From Phocaeicola sartorii JCM 17136 = DSM 21941 (GTDB lineage: Bacteria; Bacteroidota; Bacteroidia; Bacteroidales; Bacteroidaceae): a stretch of 64,000 nucleotides of DNA. The notes below the pieces were generated by a model. That model was not told the origin of the DNA. It ran no database searches and worked only from the letters and a program-made list of their open reading frames with translations. Position numbers and translations under genes: made by a program. Positions 37,113 through 47,027 of this stretch are shown here, one piece after another. The stretch spans positions 91,750 to 155,749 of the forward strand of contig NZ_BAKM01000006.1 in assembly GCF_000614185.1 (NCBI RefSeq). The letters run 5' to 3'. Each line of letters opens with the position of its first letter. Position 1 is the stretch's first letter.

Positions 37113-37453
37113 ATAAATCTTATAATATAATTTCGATGGCGGGGGCAGTCCTGCTGTTGGCTGGTGCGGTGTTGCAAATCACCCGGTGGGAGCTTGCACC
37201 TTATCTGTATACGCTGGGTGCTGTGATGTTCGGCTATGTGCAGGTGATGGGAAATCGTTATGATGGAAAGAATTTTATCATCAAGCGTTTGCGCAAGCAG
37301 CAGGTTTTCGGAGCTGTCGCTTTGGTCTTTGCAGGAGTCTTGATGTTTACCATGAAACGCAACGAATGGATTGTTTGTCTTTCCATTGCCGCGGTTCTGG
37401 AGCTTTATACGGCTTTCCGTATTCCGCAGGAGTTGGAGAAGGAGAAACGTTGA
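37109..37453 (+). CDS. Small membrane protein of unknown function
   Basis: The 114-residue protein has four predicted membrane spans (residues about 8-24, 31-46, 64-81 and 88-103) separated by short basic loops such as KRLRKQQ. I do not recognise a family. It overlaps the divIC-like gene by four bases and is surely co-translated with it, so an envelope role is likely, but that is inference from position. Confidence 0.8.
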   Translation: MNKSYNIISMAGAVLLLAGAVLQITRWELAPYLYTLGAVMFGYVQVMGNRYDGKNFIIKRLRKQQVFGAVALVFAGVLMFTMKRNEWIVCLSIAAVLELYTAFRIPQELEKEKR

Positions 37454-37510
37454 GGGATCTGTGTCGTTTTTCGTGCACGTTTATCATAGGTTTGTCTTGT
37501 GAAAAATAGA

Positions 37511-37549
37511 AGAACGCGGACGACATGTGTTACGTGTTGTCCGCGTTCT
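37511..37549 (-). terminator. Terminator of the S46 peptidase pair
   Basis: A 15-bp stem (37511-37525 with 37535-37549, one G-T pair) has a nine-base loop. Read on the minus strand it runs into TTCTATTTTTCAC. On the plus strand it could also stop the divIC transcript. Confidence 0.75.
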
Positions 37550-37572
37550 GAAAGATAGTTGTTTGCGTGCTG

Positions 37573-39759
37573 TTATTCCACAAGGGTCATTTCATCTATC
37601 AGGTGTTTCGCTCCTGCAAACTTATCAATAATGAATAAGGTATAGCGGATATCCACACAGGCTGCACGTTGCAACTGGGGATGATAAGCGATGTCACCGG
37701 TCAGTCCTTCGTAATTGCGGTCAAAGCCGGTGCCAATCAATTCTCCTTTATGATTGAAGACAGGAGAACCGGAGTTGCCGCCTGTATTGTCTGTCCCTGT
37801 GACAAAGCAGAGGGGCATCTCACCATTCTTCATGGCATAGCGTCCGAAATCTTTCTTGTTATATAGTTCCTTCAGTCTGGCCGGAACCACGAACTCATAA
37901 TTGTCCGGGTCTTCTTTTTCCATTACGCCTTTCAAGGTGGTGTAATAGTTGTATTCCACACCGTCTTTGGGGCTGTATGAGCCTACTTTTCCGTAGGTGA
38001 GACGCAACGTGGAGTTGGCATCTGGATAAATAGGAGTACCTTCATGCTGTTTCAGTTTCATCATGCCTTCCACCCAAGTTTTATGAGCCAGATTATAGGC
38101 ATCGGTTTCGGCTTTCATGGCTGCATCGGTATCTGCATAACCTTGGTCTACTGATTTGGCATATTGCACCATCAGGTCATTTTCCAATGTCTTGGCATCC
38201 GGTTTTGCCACAAAGTTGTCAAAGGCTTCACGGCTGCGGAAGATGGATGTGTCAAAACAAGCATCAACAAAGGCGTCAATGTTTCCTTTGAATTCTTTGT
38301 CTATTACTTTGAAGATGCTGATGCGTTGTTCGGCCGGAATTAGTTCCGCGTAAGTTTTCAGCAAAGCTTTGGATACTTTACGGTCTACTTCGGGATTATA
38401 ATTCTTGTTGAAAAACTTATCGGCCTGTTTGCTTAACTGGTTCAAGGCATGATCCAGCGGATTGATTTCTTTGGTGGCGTGAGGCGCTTTGTATCCTTCT
38501 TTCAACGCTTGCAGGACTTTGTCTGTGGAAGGAATCTTGTAGAATTCCGTTCCCAGTTTGCAGACTTCATAGATGGCTTGCTGATGATATACGGCATTCC
38601 GGCGTTTGCTTACGATTTCCCGGATAGCATCGAAGGCTTTCTGATAGGCGTCAGTACCCGTCTCACGTCCGTAAGCCAGCAGTTTTTCCTGTTGTTTCTT
38701 TTTGGTATCAAGCACTTTCAGGTGAACCAGTCCTTCGTTCATACCGATGGCATTCTTCCAGTAATTGGCTGATGAGGCGTATTTGCTGGCGTACTGGATG
38801 CGTACTTTATCACTTTTCAGCATCTCTTCCAACAGGTTGTTCAGGCGTATGGTGCGTACGGTCTTACGCATGAAGTTGGTGGTCTGCATACGTTCTTCCA
38901 CTTCGTCCGAAATCATGTACCGCCAGTTGCGTCCGGGGAATCCCATTACGAAAGTGAAATCTCCTTCTTTGATTCCTCCCAGGTTGATGGCCAGATGCTT
39001 TTTCACCTTTAAAGGTACATTGCTTTCATTATAGTCGGCCGGTTTGCCGTCGGGGGCCGCATAGATGCGGAACATGGAGAAGTCGCCGCAGTGACGGGGC
39101 CACATCCAGTTATCGGTGTCTGCACCGAATTTCCCGATGGAAGAGGGGGGAGCGCCTACCATGCGGACGTCTTTATAGATGGTTTTTACAAACAAGTAAT
39201 AGCGGTTGGCTCCGTAGAAAGGCTTTAGTTCCAAAGCGGTGAACGGAGTGATTGCTATATTTTCTTGTTCGGCAAAACGTTTGGCTACTTTGCTCAGATA
39301 GGAGGGGGACAGGTAGTTCAGCCCTTCCGGATCCTCATCTTTAGCCAGTTGTTCCTTTACGTAAGGAGTGACATCCAGTATTTTGTCTATAAAGGTGACT
39401 GTCAGTCCCTTGCAGGGAAGTTCTTCTTTGCGGCTCATAGCCCAGAAACCGTCAGTCAAGTAGTCGTGTTCCACCGAACTGTGTTGCTGGATATAGCTGT
39501 AACCGCAATGATGGTTGGTCAGTACGAGGCCTTCTGCAGAGATGATTTCACCGGTACAACCGCCTCCGAAATGCACTACAGCATCTTTCAGACTGATGCT
39601 GTCCGGGCAATATACTTTATCTATGCTGATATCCAGCCCCATGTCATACATGGTGGCTGCGTTCTGTTCTTTCAGATCGGTCAGCATCCACATCCCCTCG
39701 TCGGCATGGCCGGCGAGAGTTGTGAGGGTAAATAGTGATAGTAATAGGCTCTTTTTCAT
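37573..39759 (-). CDS. dpp11: S46 dipeptidyl-peptidase, DPP11-like
   Basis: This exported serine peptidase (728 residues, signal peptide near TTLAGHA) cuts dipeptides from the N terminus of peptides. The chymotrypsin-like triad is visible in TNHHCGY (near residue 84), the [10 protein letters not shown] region and GGNSGSPVF (catalytic Ser). The residue 18 positions after the catalytic Ser is Arg (in GTGFDRNYE). In Porphyromonas DPP11 an Arg there (Arg673) selects Asp/Glu at P1, so this copy is predicted to prefer acidic residues. It is tandem to, and about 50% similar by eye to, the DPP7-like copy upstream. Confidence 0.92.
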   Translation of the reverse strand: MKKSLLLSLFTLTTLAGHADEGMWMLTDLKEQNAATMYDMGLDISIDKVYCPDSISLKDAVVHFGGGCTGEIISAEGLVLTNHHCGYSYIQQHSSVEHDYLTDGFWAMSRKEELPCKGLTVTFIDKILDVTPYVKEQLAKDEDPEGLNYLSPSYLSKVAKRFAEQENIAITPFTALELKPFYGANRYYLFVKTIYKDVRMVGAPPSSIGKFGADTDNWMWPRHCGDFSMFRIYAAPDGKPADYNESNVPLKVKKHLAINLGGIKEGDFTFVMGFPGRNWRYMISDEVEERMQTTNFMRKTVRTIRLNNLLEEMLKSDKVRIQYASKYASSANYWKNAIGMNEGLVHLKVLDTKKKQQEKLLAYGRETGTDAYQKAFDAIREIVSKRRNAVYHQQAIYEVCKLGTEFYKIPSTDKVLQALKEGYKAPHATKEINPLDHALNQLSKQADKFFNKNYNPEVDRKVSKALLKTYAELIPAEQRISIFKVIDKEFKGNIDAFVDACFDTSIFRSREAFDNFVAKPDAKTLENDLMVQYAKSVDQGYADTDAAMKAETDAYNLAHKTWVEGMMKLKQHEGTPIYPDANSTLRLTYGKVGSYSPKDGVEYNYYTTLKGVMEKEDPDNYEFVVPARLKELYNKKDFGRYAMKNGEMPLCFVTGTDNTGGNSGSPVFNHKGELIGTGFDRNYEGLTGDIAYHPQLQRAACVDIRYTLFIIDKFAGAKHLIDEMTLVE

Positions 39760-41924
39760 TATTCTACAATAGTCATTTCGTCAATCAGGTGTTTGCATCC
39801 GCCCAGTTTGTCGATGATGAATAATACATAACGTATGTCCACTGCGATACAACGCTGTAGGTTGTTGTCGAAATTAATGTCACCACTCAGTGATTCCCAG
39901 TTACCGTCAAAAGCGGCACCGATGAGTTCACCGTTACCGTTGATGACGGGAGAGCCAGAATTACCACCGGTAATATCGTTGGTAGTCAGGAAACAAGCAG
40001 GCATGTCACCGTTGGGCAAGGCATAACGTCCGAAATCTTTGGCTTCATACAATTCTTTCAGTTTGGCGGGAACAACAAATTCCGGATTGGTCGGATCTTC
40101 TTTTTCCATGACACCTTTCAGTGTGGTGTAGTATTTATAATGTACTCCGTCTTTGGGATTGTATGATTTTACATTACCGTATGTCAGGCGGATCGTGAAA
40201 TTTGCATCCGGGGCTTTGGGTTCCGGTGAATACATTTCACACAGGCCGCGTACATAAGTTTTGTGTAATAAAGCCATGCCTTTCATTGATTCACCCAGTT
40301 CGTTTCCTAACTTGTCCATCAAGTCATATTTAGCCCGTACGTATGCTGTCATCGGATCTTTATCTATGGCTTTCACCGTCGGTTTTTTGATGAATTTATT
40401 GAAATTCGCTTCGTTGGAGAAGATGGAATTGTCATAACAATGATCTACGTATGCGTCATAGTTGCCTTTAAAATCCTTCCGGATGGTAGTATAGAAGGCG
40501 GGTAAGGCATCAGCAGGAACCATTTCGGCATATAGGGGTAACAGGGCTTTGGCCACTTTGCGGTCTACTTCATGATCGTAGTCCTTGTTATGTACATCGG
40601 CATATACTTTTTTCAGCGTTTCAATATTCTTATTGATTGCTTCCTTATCTTTCTTTTTGATCGCTTCTTTCAGTTTGTCCAGAATCAGATAAGGAGTGCC
40701 GAATTCTATACCTCCTTGAAAGACTTCACGGAAACAGGTATAATTATAAAGAATAGGATTGCTCTTTTCGATAGCGGCGTCAATTTCGCTGACCACTTTT
40801 TCATAATCGGCGTTCTTCTTTTCCTTGGCGAATTGGGCGAACTTGGCTTCCTGTTCAGCCTTTGTCTCCAATACTTTATTATCGACAATCGCTTTGTTCA
40901 TGCCGATAGAATTTTTCCAATAGTTGCTGGAGCCTGCGTATTTGCTGGCATATTGGATACGTACCTTGTCACTGGCGGCCATCTCTTTCTTCAGTACATC
41001 CTGACGTACACCACGTATGCGGATACGGGGTTCGTTGGTGGAGTACATGCGTTGCTTCACCTCGCTTTGAGTCAGATAGCGGTTGGTGCTTCCGGGGAAT
41101 CCCATAATCATGGCGTAGTCACCTTCGTTGATACCTTTCAGTGAGATTGCCAGATGCTTTTTGGCTTTCAGAGGAACATTGTTTTCATTATATTCTGCCG
41201 GTTCGCCGTTGGCATCCGCATAAATACGGAAGACAGAGAAGTCGCAAGTATGACGGGGCCACATCCAGTTGTCTGTTTCACCACCGAATTTGCCGATGGA
41301 TGAGGGCGGAGCGGCAACCATGCGTACGTCGCTGTAGGTTTTCAGATAAATCAAATAGAATTTATTGCCTGCATAGAAAGGCAAAGCCTGTGCGCTGATG
41401 CCTGCTTTCCCATTCAGGTCACTGGCTTTCAGTTCCTCGTCGGCCAGTTTTTTCAGGAAATCGTATTCAAAGGTTTCCTCTTCTTTTGCTTCACCTGTCT
41501 TTACCTTGTTATTTACTTTGTCTGTGACATCGACAATGCGTTCTACAAATTTGAACTTCAATCCCGGAGTCGGCAGCTCTTCCTTGCGGCTTTTTGCCCA
41601 AAAACCATCCGTCAAGTAGTCATGCTCTACCGAACTGTGTTGCTGTATCGCTCCGTAGCCACAGTGGTGGTTGGTCAGGATCAGTCCATCCGGTGAGATG
41701 ATTTCGCCGGTGCATCCTCCTCCGAAAATACCGACTGCATCTTTTAATGAAACGCGGTTCGGGCTATAAATGTCGTCTGCTTCCAGCAGCAAGCCTTGTG
41801 CTTTCATGCGGTCTGCCAAATGCTGTTCTTGCATCAGTTGCAACAGCCACATACCTTCGTCTGCCTTCGAAGGCAAGAATGCTACACACAATAATGCGAG
41901 CAATAAAAGTTTGAATTTTTTCAT
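39759..41924 (-). CDS. dpp7: S46 dipeptidyl-peptidase, DPP7-like
   Basis: The 721-residue paralogue of the next gene has signal peptide [23 protein letters not shown] and [17 protein letters not shown]. The residue 18 positions after the catalytic Ser is Gly (in GAAFDGNWE). In DPP7 a Gly at this position opens the S1 pocket, so hydrophobic residues at P1 are expected. The stop shares one base with the start of the following dpp11 gene, so both come from one mRNA. It is probably used for peptide scavenging in the periplasm. Confidence 0.92.
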   Translation of the reverse strand: MKKFKLLLLALLCVAFLPSKADEGMWLLQLMQEQHLADRMKAQGLLLEADDIYSPNRVSLKDAVGIFGGGCTGEIISPDGLILTNHHCGYGAIQQHSSVEHDYLTDGFWAKSRKEELPTPGLKFKFVERIVDVTDKVNNKVKTGEAKEEETFEYDFLKKLADEELKASDLNGKAGISAQALPFYAGNKFYLIYLKTYSDVRMVAAPPSSIGKFGGETDNWMWPRHTCDFSVFRIYADANGEPAEYNENNVPLKAKKHLAISLKGINEGDYAMIMGFPGSTNRYLTQSEVKQRMYSTNEPRIRIRGVRQDVLKKEMAASDKVRIQYASKYAGSSNYWKNSIGMNKAIVDNKVLETKAEQEAKFAQFAKEKKNADYEKVVSEIDAAIEKSNPILYNYTCFREVFQGGIEFGTPYLILDKLKEAIKKKDKEAINKNIETLKKVYADVHNKDYDHEVDRKVAKALLPLYAEMVPADALPAFYTTIRKDFKGNYDAYVDHCYDNSIFSNEANFNKFIKKPTVKAIDKDPMTAYVRAKYDLMDKLGNELGESMKGMALLHKTYVRGLCEMYSPEPKAPDANFTIRLTYGNVKSYNPKDGVHYKYYTTLKGVMEKEDPTNPEFVVPAKLKELYEAKDFGRYALPNGDMPACFLTTNDITGGNSGSPVINGNGELIGAAFDGNWESLSGDINFDNNLQRCIAVDIRYVLFIIDKLGGCKHLIDEMTIVE

Positions 41925-41965
41925 CTTGTGTACTAATTGTTATTTCTTTATTCTTATATCGGTTA

Positions 41966-41973
41966 CAAAAATA
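41966..41973 (-). promoter_or_regulatory. -7 element of the S46 operon
   Basis: The minus strand reads TATTTTTG, 41 bases before ATG 41924. The region also carries the divergent promoter of the 42118 gene. Confidence 0.5.
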
Positions 41974-42054
41974 GAAAAAAAGAGGGAACTTCGCACTATA
42001 AATCACCTTCTCGGTAATAATCTTCTATTTAGTTTTAAATTTTGATAAAATGTT

Positions 42055-42084
42055 TTTGTCACTAAATTATAGATTGTACCTTTG
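42055..42084 (+). promoter_or_regulatory. Probable promoter of the 42118 lipoprotein gene
   Basis: TTTG at 42055-42058 and TACCTTTG at 42077-42084 are 18 bases apart, one base short of the consensus range. Confidence 0.6.
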
Positions 42085-42117
42085 TATGCGAAAAATAGTA
42101 ATGGGGCGTAGATAAGC

Positions 42118-42816
42118 ATGAATAAACTTTTTTTCTCTGTGGTATCTTTATTGGCTTTTACTTCATGTGCCAGTGAGTATAAGATAGAAGGCAGTTCTTC
42201 TGTTTCTCGTCTGGATGGAAAAATGCTATTTGTAAAAGTTCCGAGTGGAGACCGGATGCTGAGTATTGATTCGGCAGAGGTGATTCATGGGATGTTCAAG
42301 ATGGAAGGTATAACCGATTCTACTTCGATGGCATCCTTGTATATGGATGATGAGAGCATCATGCCTTTTGTGATTGAAAAAGGGAAAATATCCATCAGTA
42401 TCGACAATGCTCGTATTGTAGTGACCGGAACTCCGTTGAATGACCGTCTGTATGATTTTGTAGGAAAAAAGACTTCTTTGGATGACAGGGCATACGAGCT
42501 GGAGCGTCAGGAGAGCCGTATGATTATGGATGGAAAGGCGCCGGATGAAATTCAACGTGAGATAACAAGAGAACGTGAGAAACTGGCTGCTGAAATGAAT
42601 GCATTGGCCAAGGAGTTTATCCAGAAGAATTATGATAATGTATTGGGGCCGGGTGTTTTCATTATGTTATGCAGCAATTTTCCTTATCCTGTCATGACTC
42701 CCTTGATTGAGGAAATTATAGAGGAGGCTCCTGACAGATTCAAAAATAACTCTTTAGTAAAGGATTATGTGACGGTGGCCCGTTCGAATATGGAAAAATT
42801 AAAAGCTCCCCATTAG
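42118..42816 (+). CDS. DUF4369-type lipoprotein
   Basis: The 232-residue lipoprotein (lipobox FTSC) has an N-terminal beta domain with GKMLFVKVPSGDRMLSIDS and GMFKMEGITDS. It resembles the DUF4369 domain that precedes TlpA-type thioredoxin domains, but the thioredoxin part is missing and the C-terminal half is helical. Function is unknown. It has its own promoter and a terminator that overlaps its stop codon. Confidence 0.75.
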   Translation: MNKLFFSVVSLLAFTSCASEYKIEGSSSVSRLDGKMLFVKVPSGDRMLSIDSAEVIHGMFKMEGITDSTSMASLYMDDESIMPFVIEKGKISISIDNARIVVTGTPLNDRLYDFVGKKTSLDDRAYELERQESRMIMDGKAPDEIQREITREREKLAAEMNALAKEFIQKNYDNVLGPGVFIMLCSNFPYPVMTPLIEEIIEEAPDRFKNNSLVKDYVTVARSNMEKLKAPH

Positions 42817-42828
42817 TGAGGAGCTTTT
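42801..42828. terminator. Bidirectional terminator between the 42118 gene and plsC
   Basis: AAAAGCTCC (42801-42809) pairs with GGAGCTTTT (42820-42828), with TTTTTTT on the plus strand after it and a poly-A stretch on the other side. The stem includes the last codons of the lipoprotein gene. Confidence 0.8.
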
Positions 42829-42829
42829 T

Positions 42830-43588
42830 TTATCTGTCTTGGTCTGGATTGTCTATCTTTCCTTGATATTTTTCAGGTAAGTCTTTCTCAATCTCCCTGT
42901 AAGCCTCTTCCATGGTTGCCTTGATGTTCTCCATTCCTTGGCTTTGCGGATAAATGGGCTTGTGTACGACTAATGTCATAGGATGCCAGGATACAAAGCC
43001 GCCGGTACGGGGGAGAATATTAAAGGAACCGATTATAGTGAGTGGCACTACGGGAAGTTGCAAATCATCCGCCAGTTGGAAAGCACCTTTCTTAAAATAT
43101 CCCATGTGTCCGGTAAAAGTACGTGCACCTTCGGGAAATACCACCAGGGAAGTTCCATCCTGTAGTACGTGACGTGCATGTTCTATGGTTTCTATTACTT
43201 TTTTGGGACCGGATTTATCAACGAATATATGTCCGGCAGCTTCACAAGCTTTGCCGACGAAAGGCATTTTGCGCAGACTTTTTTTCATCATCCATTTAAA
43301 GTTTCTTCCCAGAAATCCATAAATCAGGAAAATATCGAAAGAACCTTGATGATTGGCTACAAACACGTAGGATGTTTTTTTAAGTACTTCCGGATGTCCT
43401 ACTACTTTGACAGGAATAAGTAATACATAGCAGAAAAGCTGTGACCATATCTTTCCCGGATAATATCCCCAAAAATGTGGATCGCCTATCCATGAACCAA
43501 TAATGGTAACTATTGCTGTGAGTATGGTTAATACCAGCAAAACAGGAAGTGCTATGAATAGTTGGTATAGAATATACAGTACTTTCAT
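42830..43588 (-). CDS. plsC: 1-acyl-sn-glycerol-3-phosphate acyltransferase (PlsC-like)
   Basis: The 252-residue inner-membrane enzyme has N-terminal spans and the acyltransferase motifs in order: NHQGSFD (the HX4D site, near residue 80), GRNFKWMMKKSLRK, VVFPEGARTFTG (near residue 150) and VVPLTIIG. It acylates lysophosphatidate to phosphatidate in phospholipid synthesis. It is the last gene of the minus-strand run that starts at 47773 and also has a -7 element of its own at 43609. Confidence 0.92.
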   Translation of the reverse strand: MKVLYILYQLFIALPVLLVLTILTAIVTIIGSWIGDPHFWGYYPGKIWSQLFCYVLLIPVKVVGHPEVLKKTSYVFVANHQGSFDIFLIYGFLGRNFKWMMKKSLRKMPFVGKACEAAGHIFVDKSGPKKVIETIEHARHVLQDGTSLVVFPEGARTFTGHMGYFKKGAFQLADDLQLPVVPLTIIGSFNILPRTGGFVSWHPMTLVVHKPIYPQSQGMENIKATMEEAYREIEKDLPEKYQGKIDNPDQDR

Positions 43589-43608
43589 TTGTCTGAATTT
43601 TGGTTGTA

Positions 43609-43616
43609 CAAAGATA
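43609..43616 (-). promoter_or_regulatory. -7 element before plsC
   Basis: The minus strand reads TATCTTTG, 20 bases before the plsC start, in the 39-base gap after the metallophosphoesterase. Confidence 0.5.
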
Positions 43617-43627
43617 GAAAAACTATT

Positions 43628-44788
43628 TTAGATTTTATGTAACGTGATTACACTAATTTCCGGCCATGCTCCCAGACGCATGGGGAACATCAGATAGCCC
43701 AAGCCGATATTGACAAACAAGGATTGTTTTCCTTCCTGATACAAACCGTTGTGTTCGGAATATACAAATTTGGCAGGAGAGAAACCAAACAGGCTGAACT
43801 GCATTTCATGGGTATGTCCGGAAAGCATTAGCTGTACATCGCTTTTCGGCAAGACTTCTCTGTGCCAATGGGTAGGATCATGGCTCATTAGTATTTTATA
43901 CATTCCTTCCGTTCCTTTCAACGCTTTCGGCAGATCTCCATGATTGGGGAATGGGGGATTTCCACTGTTCTCCACACCTGCCAGAGCTATACTGTCTCCA
44001 TGATGATGCAGAATGACATGATCGTTATTGAGCATCTTCCATCCCATGGCGGCCTGTTTGGATTTCAAACTGTTCAGGTTGGCTTCTTGAGCTTCTTTTG
44101 TTTCCCATTTTATATAAGGGGAATAGTCATGGTTGCCTAAAACGGAATACACTCCGTCTTTTCCTTTTATTTGTTCTAGAATAGGGATAAATTCGTCCAA
44201 TTCCGTTGCCACGTTATTGACCAGGTCACCTGTGACAACTACCAGATCGGCGTTTTGCTTGTTGATGAGGTTTACAGCCTTTTGTAAAGCGGAGCCATTT
44301 CCAGTCCAGCTGCCGGAATGGATATCGGATATTTGTACAATGCGGTAGCCGTCAAAGCCGCTAGGAAGCTCATCGGAACTGATGGTTACCTCTCTGATTT
44401 GAAAATGTTGTTTTCCTTCGGTCGCTCCATACACTACGTATACTAAAGAGGCCAAAGCCAATCCTCCCGCTACATATCCTCCGTACAGTTTTTTGCCGGA
44501 GATGATGTGTAAGAGTTTCATAAACAGGATGACAATGACGAAAAGTGCCTTGGGCACGACAAAACAAAGAAATATCAACAAGAAATTGCTGAGCCGTTGC
44601 ATGGATTCCGGACGCGGCTCGTGTATGGAAAAGACCAATGTCATTCCCAATAAAAGGAACAGGCTGGGAAGCCAGTAGGCCCAATGTATCCATTTTTGGG
44701 AAACACGGCGTATATATGCCTTGTATATATACATGTCGGGCACTATCAGTAGGGTCAGAAAAAACAGAAATAACTTTATCAGCATCAT
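43628..44788 (-). CDS. Membrane-anchored metallophosphoesterase
   Basis: The 386-residue protein has four N-terminal membrane spans (to about residue 120), then a calcineurin-like phosphoesterase domain. Its metal motifs are QISDIHSGSW, VVTGDLVNN, SVLGNHDY and MLSGHTHEMQ. This layout resembles YkuE/LpxH-like membrane phosphoesterases; lipid or nucleotide substrates are possible. It lies 14 bases after the MetH activation gene. Confidence 0.87.
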   Translation of the reverse strand: MMLIKLFLFFLTLLIVPDMYIYKAYIRRVSQKWIHWAYWLPSLFLLLGMTLVFSIHEPRPESMQRLSNFLLIFLCFVVPKALFVIVILFMKLLHIISGKKLYGGYVAGGLALASLVYVVYGATEGKQHFQIREVTISSDELPSGFDGYRIVQISDIHSGSWTGNGSALQKAVNLINKQNADLVVVTGDLVNNVATELDEFIPILEQIKGKDGVYSVLGNHDYSPYIKWETKEAQEANLNSLKSKQAAMGWKMLNNDHVILHHHGDSIALAGVENSGNPPFPNHGDLPKALKGTEGMYKILMSHDPTHWHREVLPKSDVQLMLSGHTHEMQFSLFGFSPAKFVYSEHNGLYQEGKQSLFVNIGLGYLMFPMRLGAWPEISVITLHKI

Positions 44789-44802
44789 GATTTATTCGTC
44801 TT

Positions 44803-45690
44803 TTATAGATTGGCGGCGAGAAATTTTTTAGTTTCTTCTATGCTCATGCCCCGACGGGCGGCATAGTCTGCCAATTGGTCTCCACCTATTTTCCCGATAG
44901 AGAAATAGCGGGAAGCCGGATGGGCAAACATGAGTCCGCATACAGAGGCATGGGGCTTCATCATACCATTCTCGGTCAATGAAATTCCGATTTGATTCAT
45001 ATCCAGCAATTCGTCTAATAAGAAATTGACGGACTGGTCGGGCAGGGAGGGATAGCCTACGGCAGGGCGTATCCCTTGATATTTTTCATTGTGCAGGTCT
45101 TTTATGCTTAGATTTTCATCGGGGGCATAGCCCCAAAGTTTCTTGCGTACCTCTTCGTGCAGCTTTTCGGCAGTAGCTTCCGCCAGTCTGTCGGACAACG
45201 TTTGCACTAACATACGTTTGTAATCGTCTTCTGCATAGAGCCGCTCTGTTTCTGCATCTACCGTAGTGGCAAATGCACCGACTTGATCTGTGATGCCCGA
45301 TGATAATGGACGCACAAAATCGCTCAGACATAAAAACGGGTCATCTTCCTTTAACTTTGCAGTTTGTTGCCGCAGAAGCGGAAAACGCTTGCCGTTCAGC
45401 AGCAGGTCGTCTCCGTCGGCATTGGCATCCATGATGTTGACCACTCCATGGGTCTGGTACATTGCGTCTAATTGGTCTAACATCCGGTTCGCCTCTTTGA
45501 AAAGTTGCATGGCTTCACAAGCTTTCGGACGTTCTTCTTCTGTAAAACCGGTGAGCCATACGGCACGGCATGAATCGCATCCATGTATGTCCGCAATGGC
45601 GGCATACTTGGGCTGGAAGCCCCATGCATGGAAGAAATAAATCCAGTTGATATATTCGCTTACTTCGTGAATCTTGTAATCTGCAATCAT
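44803..45690 (-). CDS. Stand-alone MetH activation-domain protein (B12-dependent methionine synthase)
   Basis: The 295-residue protein matches the AdoMet-binding reactivation domain of cobalamin-dependent methionine synthase. GIRPAVGYPSLPDQ is the AdoMet-binding motif (RPAxGYPxxPD), and MKPHASVCGLMFAHPASRYF plus IGKIGGDQLADYAARRG follow at the C terminus. No catalytic MetH modules are attached. It overlaps the stop of pyrC by four bases. It may serve in trans to a split MetH elsewhere, or in another corrinoid protein; the window does not tell. Confidence 0.87.
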   Translation of the reverse strand: MIADYKIHEVSEYINWIYFFHAWGFQPKYAAIADIHGCDSCRAVWLTGFTEEERPKACEAMQLFKEANRMLDQLDAMYQTHGVVNIMDANADGDDLLLNGKRFPLLRQQTAKLKEDDPFLCLSDFVRPLSSGITDQVGAFATTVDAETERLYAEDDYKRMLVQTLSDRLAEATAEKLHEEVRKKLWGYAPDENLSIKDLHNEKYQGIRPAVGYPSLPDQSVNFLLDELLDMNQIGISLTENGMMKPHASVCGLMFAHPASRYFSIGKIGGDQLADYAARRGMSIEETKKFLAANL

Positions 45691-47027
45691 CTTTTAAACC
45701 TTAGTTCTTGTCCGCGATGACTTTCATCTACCTTGTTGTCACGGTAAACCAGGTTACCATTGACGAATGTTTTTTCTACCCGTGTGTGAAATTTCTGCCC
45801 TTCCATTGGAGTCCATCCGCATTTGCTTAAAACACAGTCGGCGGTTACAGTCCATTCATGATCCGGATTTACCAATACGAGGTCGGCTTGATAACCGGGG
45901 CGGATGTAGCCTCGTCTTTCAATATGATAGAGCTCGGCCGGTGCATGGCACATCTTCTGAACCAGTTGTTCTATGCTTAATATGCCTTCGCGTACTAATT
46001 CCATGATCGCCACTAATGAGAACTGTATCATCGGCATACCCGATACAGCTTTTAATGCTCCTCCTTCCTTTTCTTTCAGTAAGTGAGGGGCGTGGTCTGT
46101 GCCTATTACATCTATCCGGTTGGTAGATAATGCTTTGCGTAAAGCATTCCGGTCTTCTAAAGTCTTGATGGACGGGTTACACTTGATACGTCCTTTTAAT
46201 GTCTCATAATCTTTGTCATAGAAATATAGATGTGAGACGCAGGCTTCCGCCGTAATTTTTTTCTCACTCAGGGGTTTGTCTTCAAACAAATCCAACTCTT
46301 GTGCGGTACTGATATGCAGGATGTGCAGGCGGGCATTGTTTTCTTTTGCCAGCCGGATGGCCAGTGAGGAAGAATATGCACATGCTTCCGCACTACGAAT
46401 CAGCGGATGGTATTTTATATCAGGATCTTCTCCGTATTTTTCTTTAAAAGCTGTTGTGTTGGCACTGATTATGGATTGCTCCTCGCAATGTGTCGCAATC
46501 AGCATACCTGCATTGGCAAATATTTTTTTGAGTACTTCCATGCGGTCCACCAACATGTTTCCCGTGCTGGCTCCCATGAATAATTTAACACCGCATATCC
46601 GGCTTTTATCCAGTGTGGGGAGTATATCCGCATTCGTATTGGTCGCTCCGAAATAGAATGAATAGTTTACGATACTTTTGGTTGCTGCATCGGCAAACTT
46701 GGCATTTAAGGCTTCCAAGGTCGTGGTTTGCGGAGTGGTGTTGGGCATGTCCATAAAACTGGTGACTCCGCCTGCCGCTGCTGCTGCGCTTTCAGTATGC
46801 ATGTCGGCTTTGTGAGTCAGTCCCGGATCGCGGAAGTGTACATGGTCGTCTATTACTCCCGGTATCAGATAGCAACCTTTGGCGTCGATTGTTTCTCCAC
46901 AGGGTTGTGCGGGGGCTGTTTCTTCTGTCAGTACTTCAGCTATGACTTCATTCTCAATCACTATTGAACCGTGAAAAGTCTTGCCTTCATTCACGATCCG
47001 TGCATTTTTTATCCATGTACGTTTCAT
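45687..47027 (-). CDS. pyrC: Dihydroorotase
   Basis: The 446-residue amidohydrolase catalyses ring closure of carbamoyl-aspartate in pyrimidine synthesis. Zinc and substrate motifs visible are DDHVHFRDPGLTHK (near residue 60), MDMPNTTPQT, THCEEQSII, LHILHISTAQE and GTDHAPHLLKEK. It is of the larger PyrC type found with other operon genes. It overlaps the upstream GT2 gene by four bases and the downstream gene by four, so the three are read together. Confidence 0.94.
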   Translation of the reverse strand: MKRTWIKNARIVNEGKTFHGSIVIENEVIAEVLTEETAPAQPCGETIDAKGCYLIPGVIDDHVHFRDPGLTHKADMHTESAAAAAGGVTSFMDMPNTTPQTTTLEALNAKFADAATKSIVNYSFYFGATNTNADILPTLDKSRICGVKLFMGASTGNMLVDRMEVLKKIFANAGMLIATHCEEQSIISANTTAFKEKYGEDPDIKYHPLIRSAEACAYSSSLAIRLAKENNARLHILHISTAQELDLFEDKPLSEKKITAEACVSHLYFYDKDYETLKGRIKCNPSIKTLEDRNALRKALSTNRIDVIGTDHAPHLLKEKEGGALKAVSGMPMIQFSLVAIMELVREGILSIEQLVQKMCHAPAELYHIERRGYIRPGYQADLVLVNPDHEWTVTADCVLSKCGWTPMEGQKFHTRVEKTFVNGNLVYRDNKVDESHRGQELRFKR

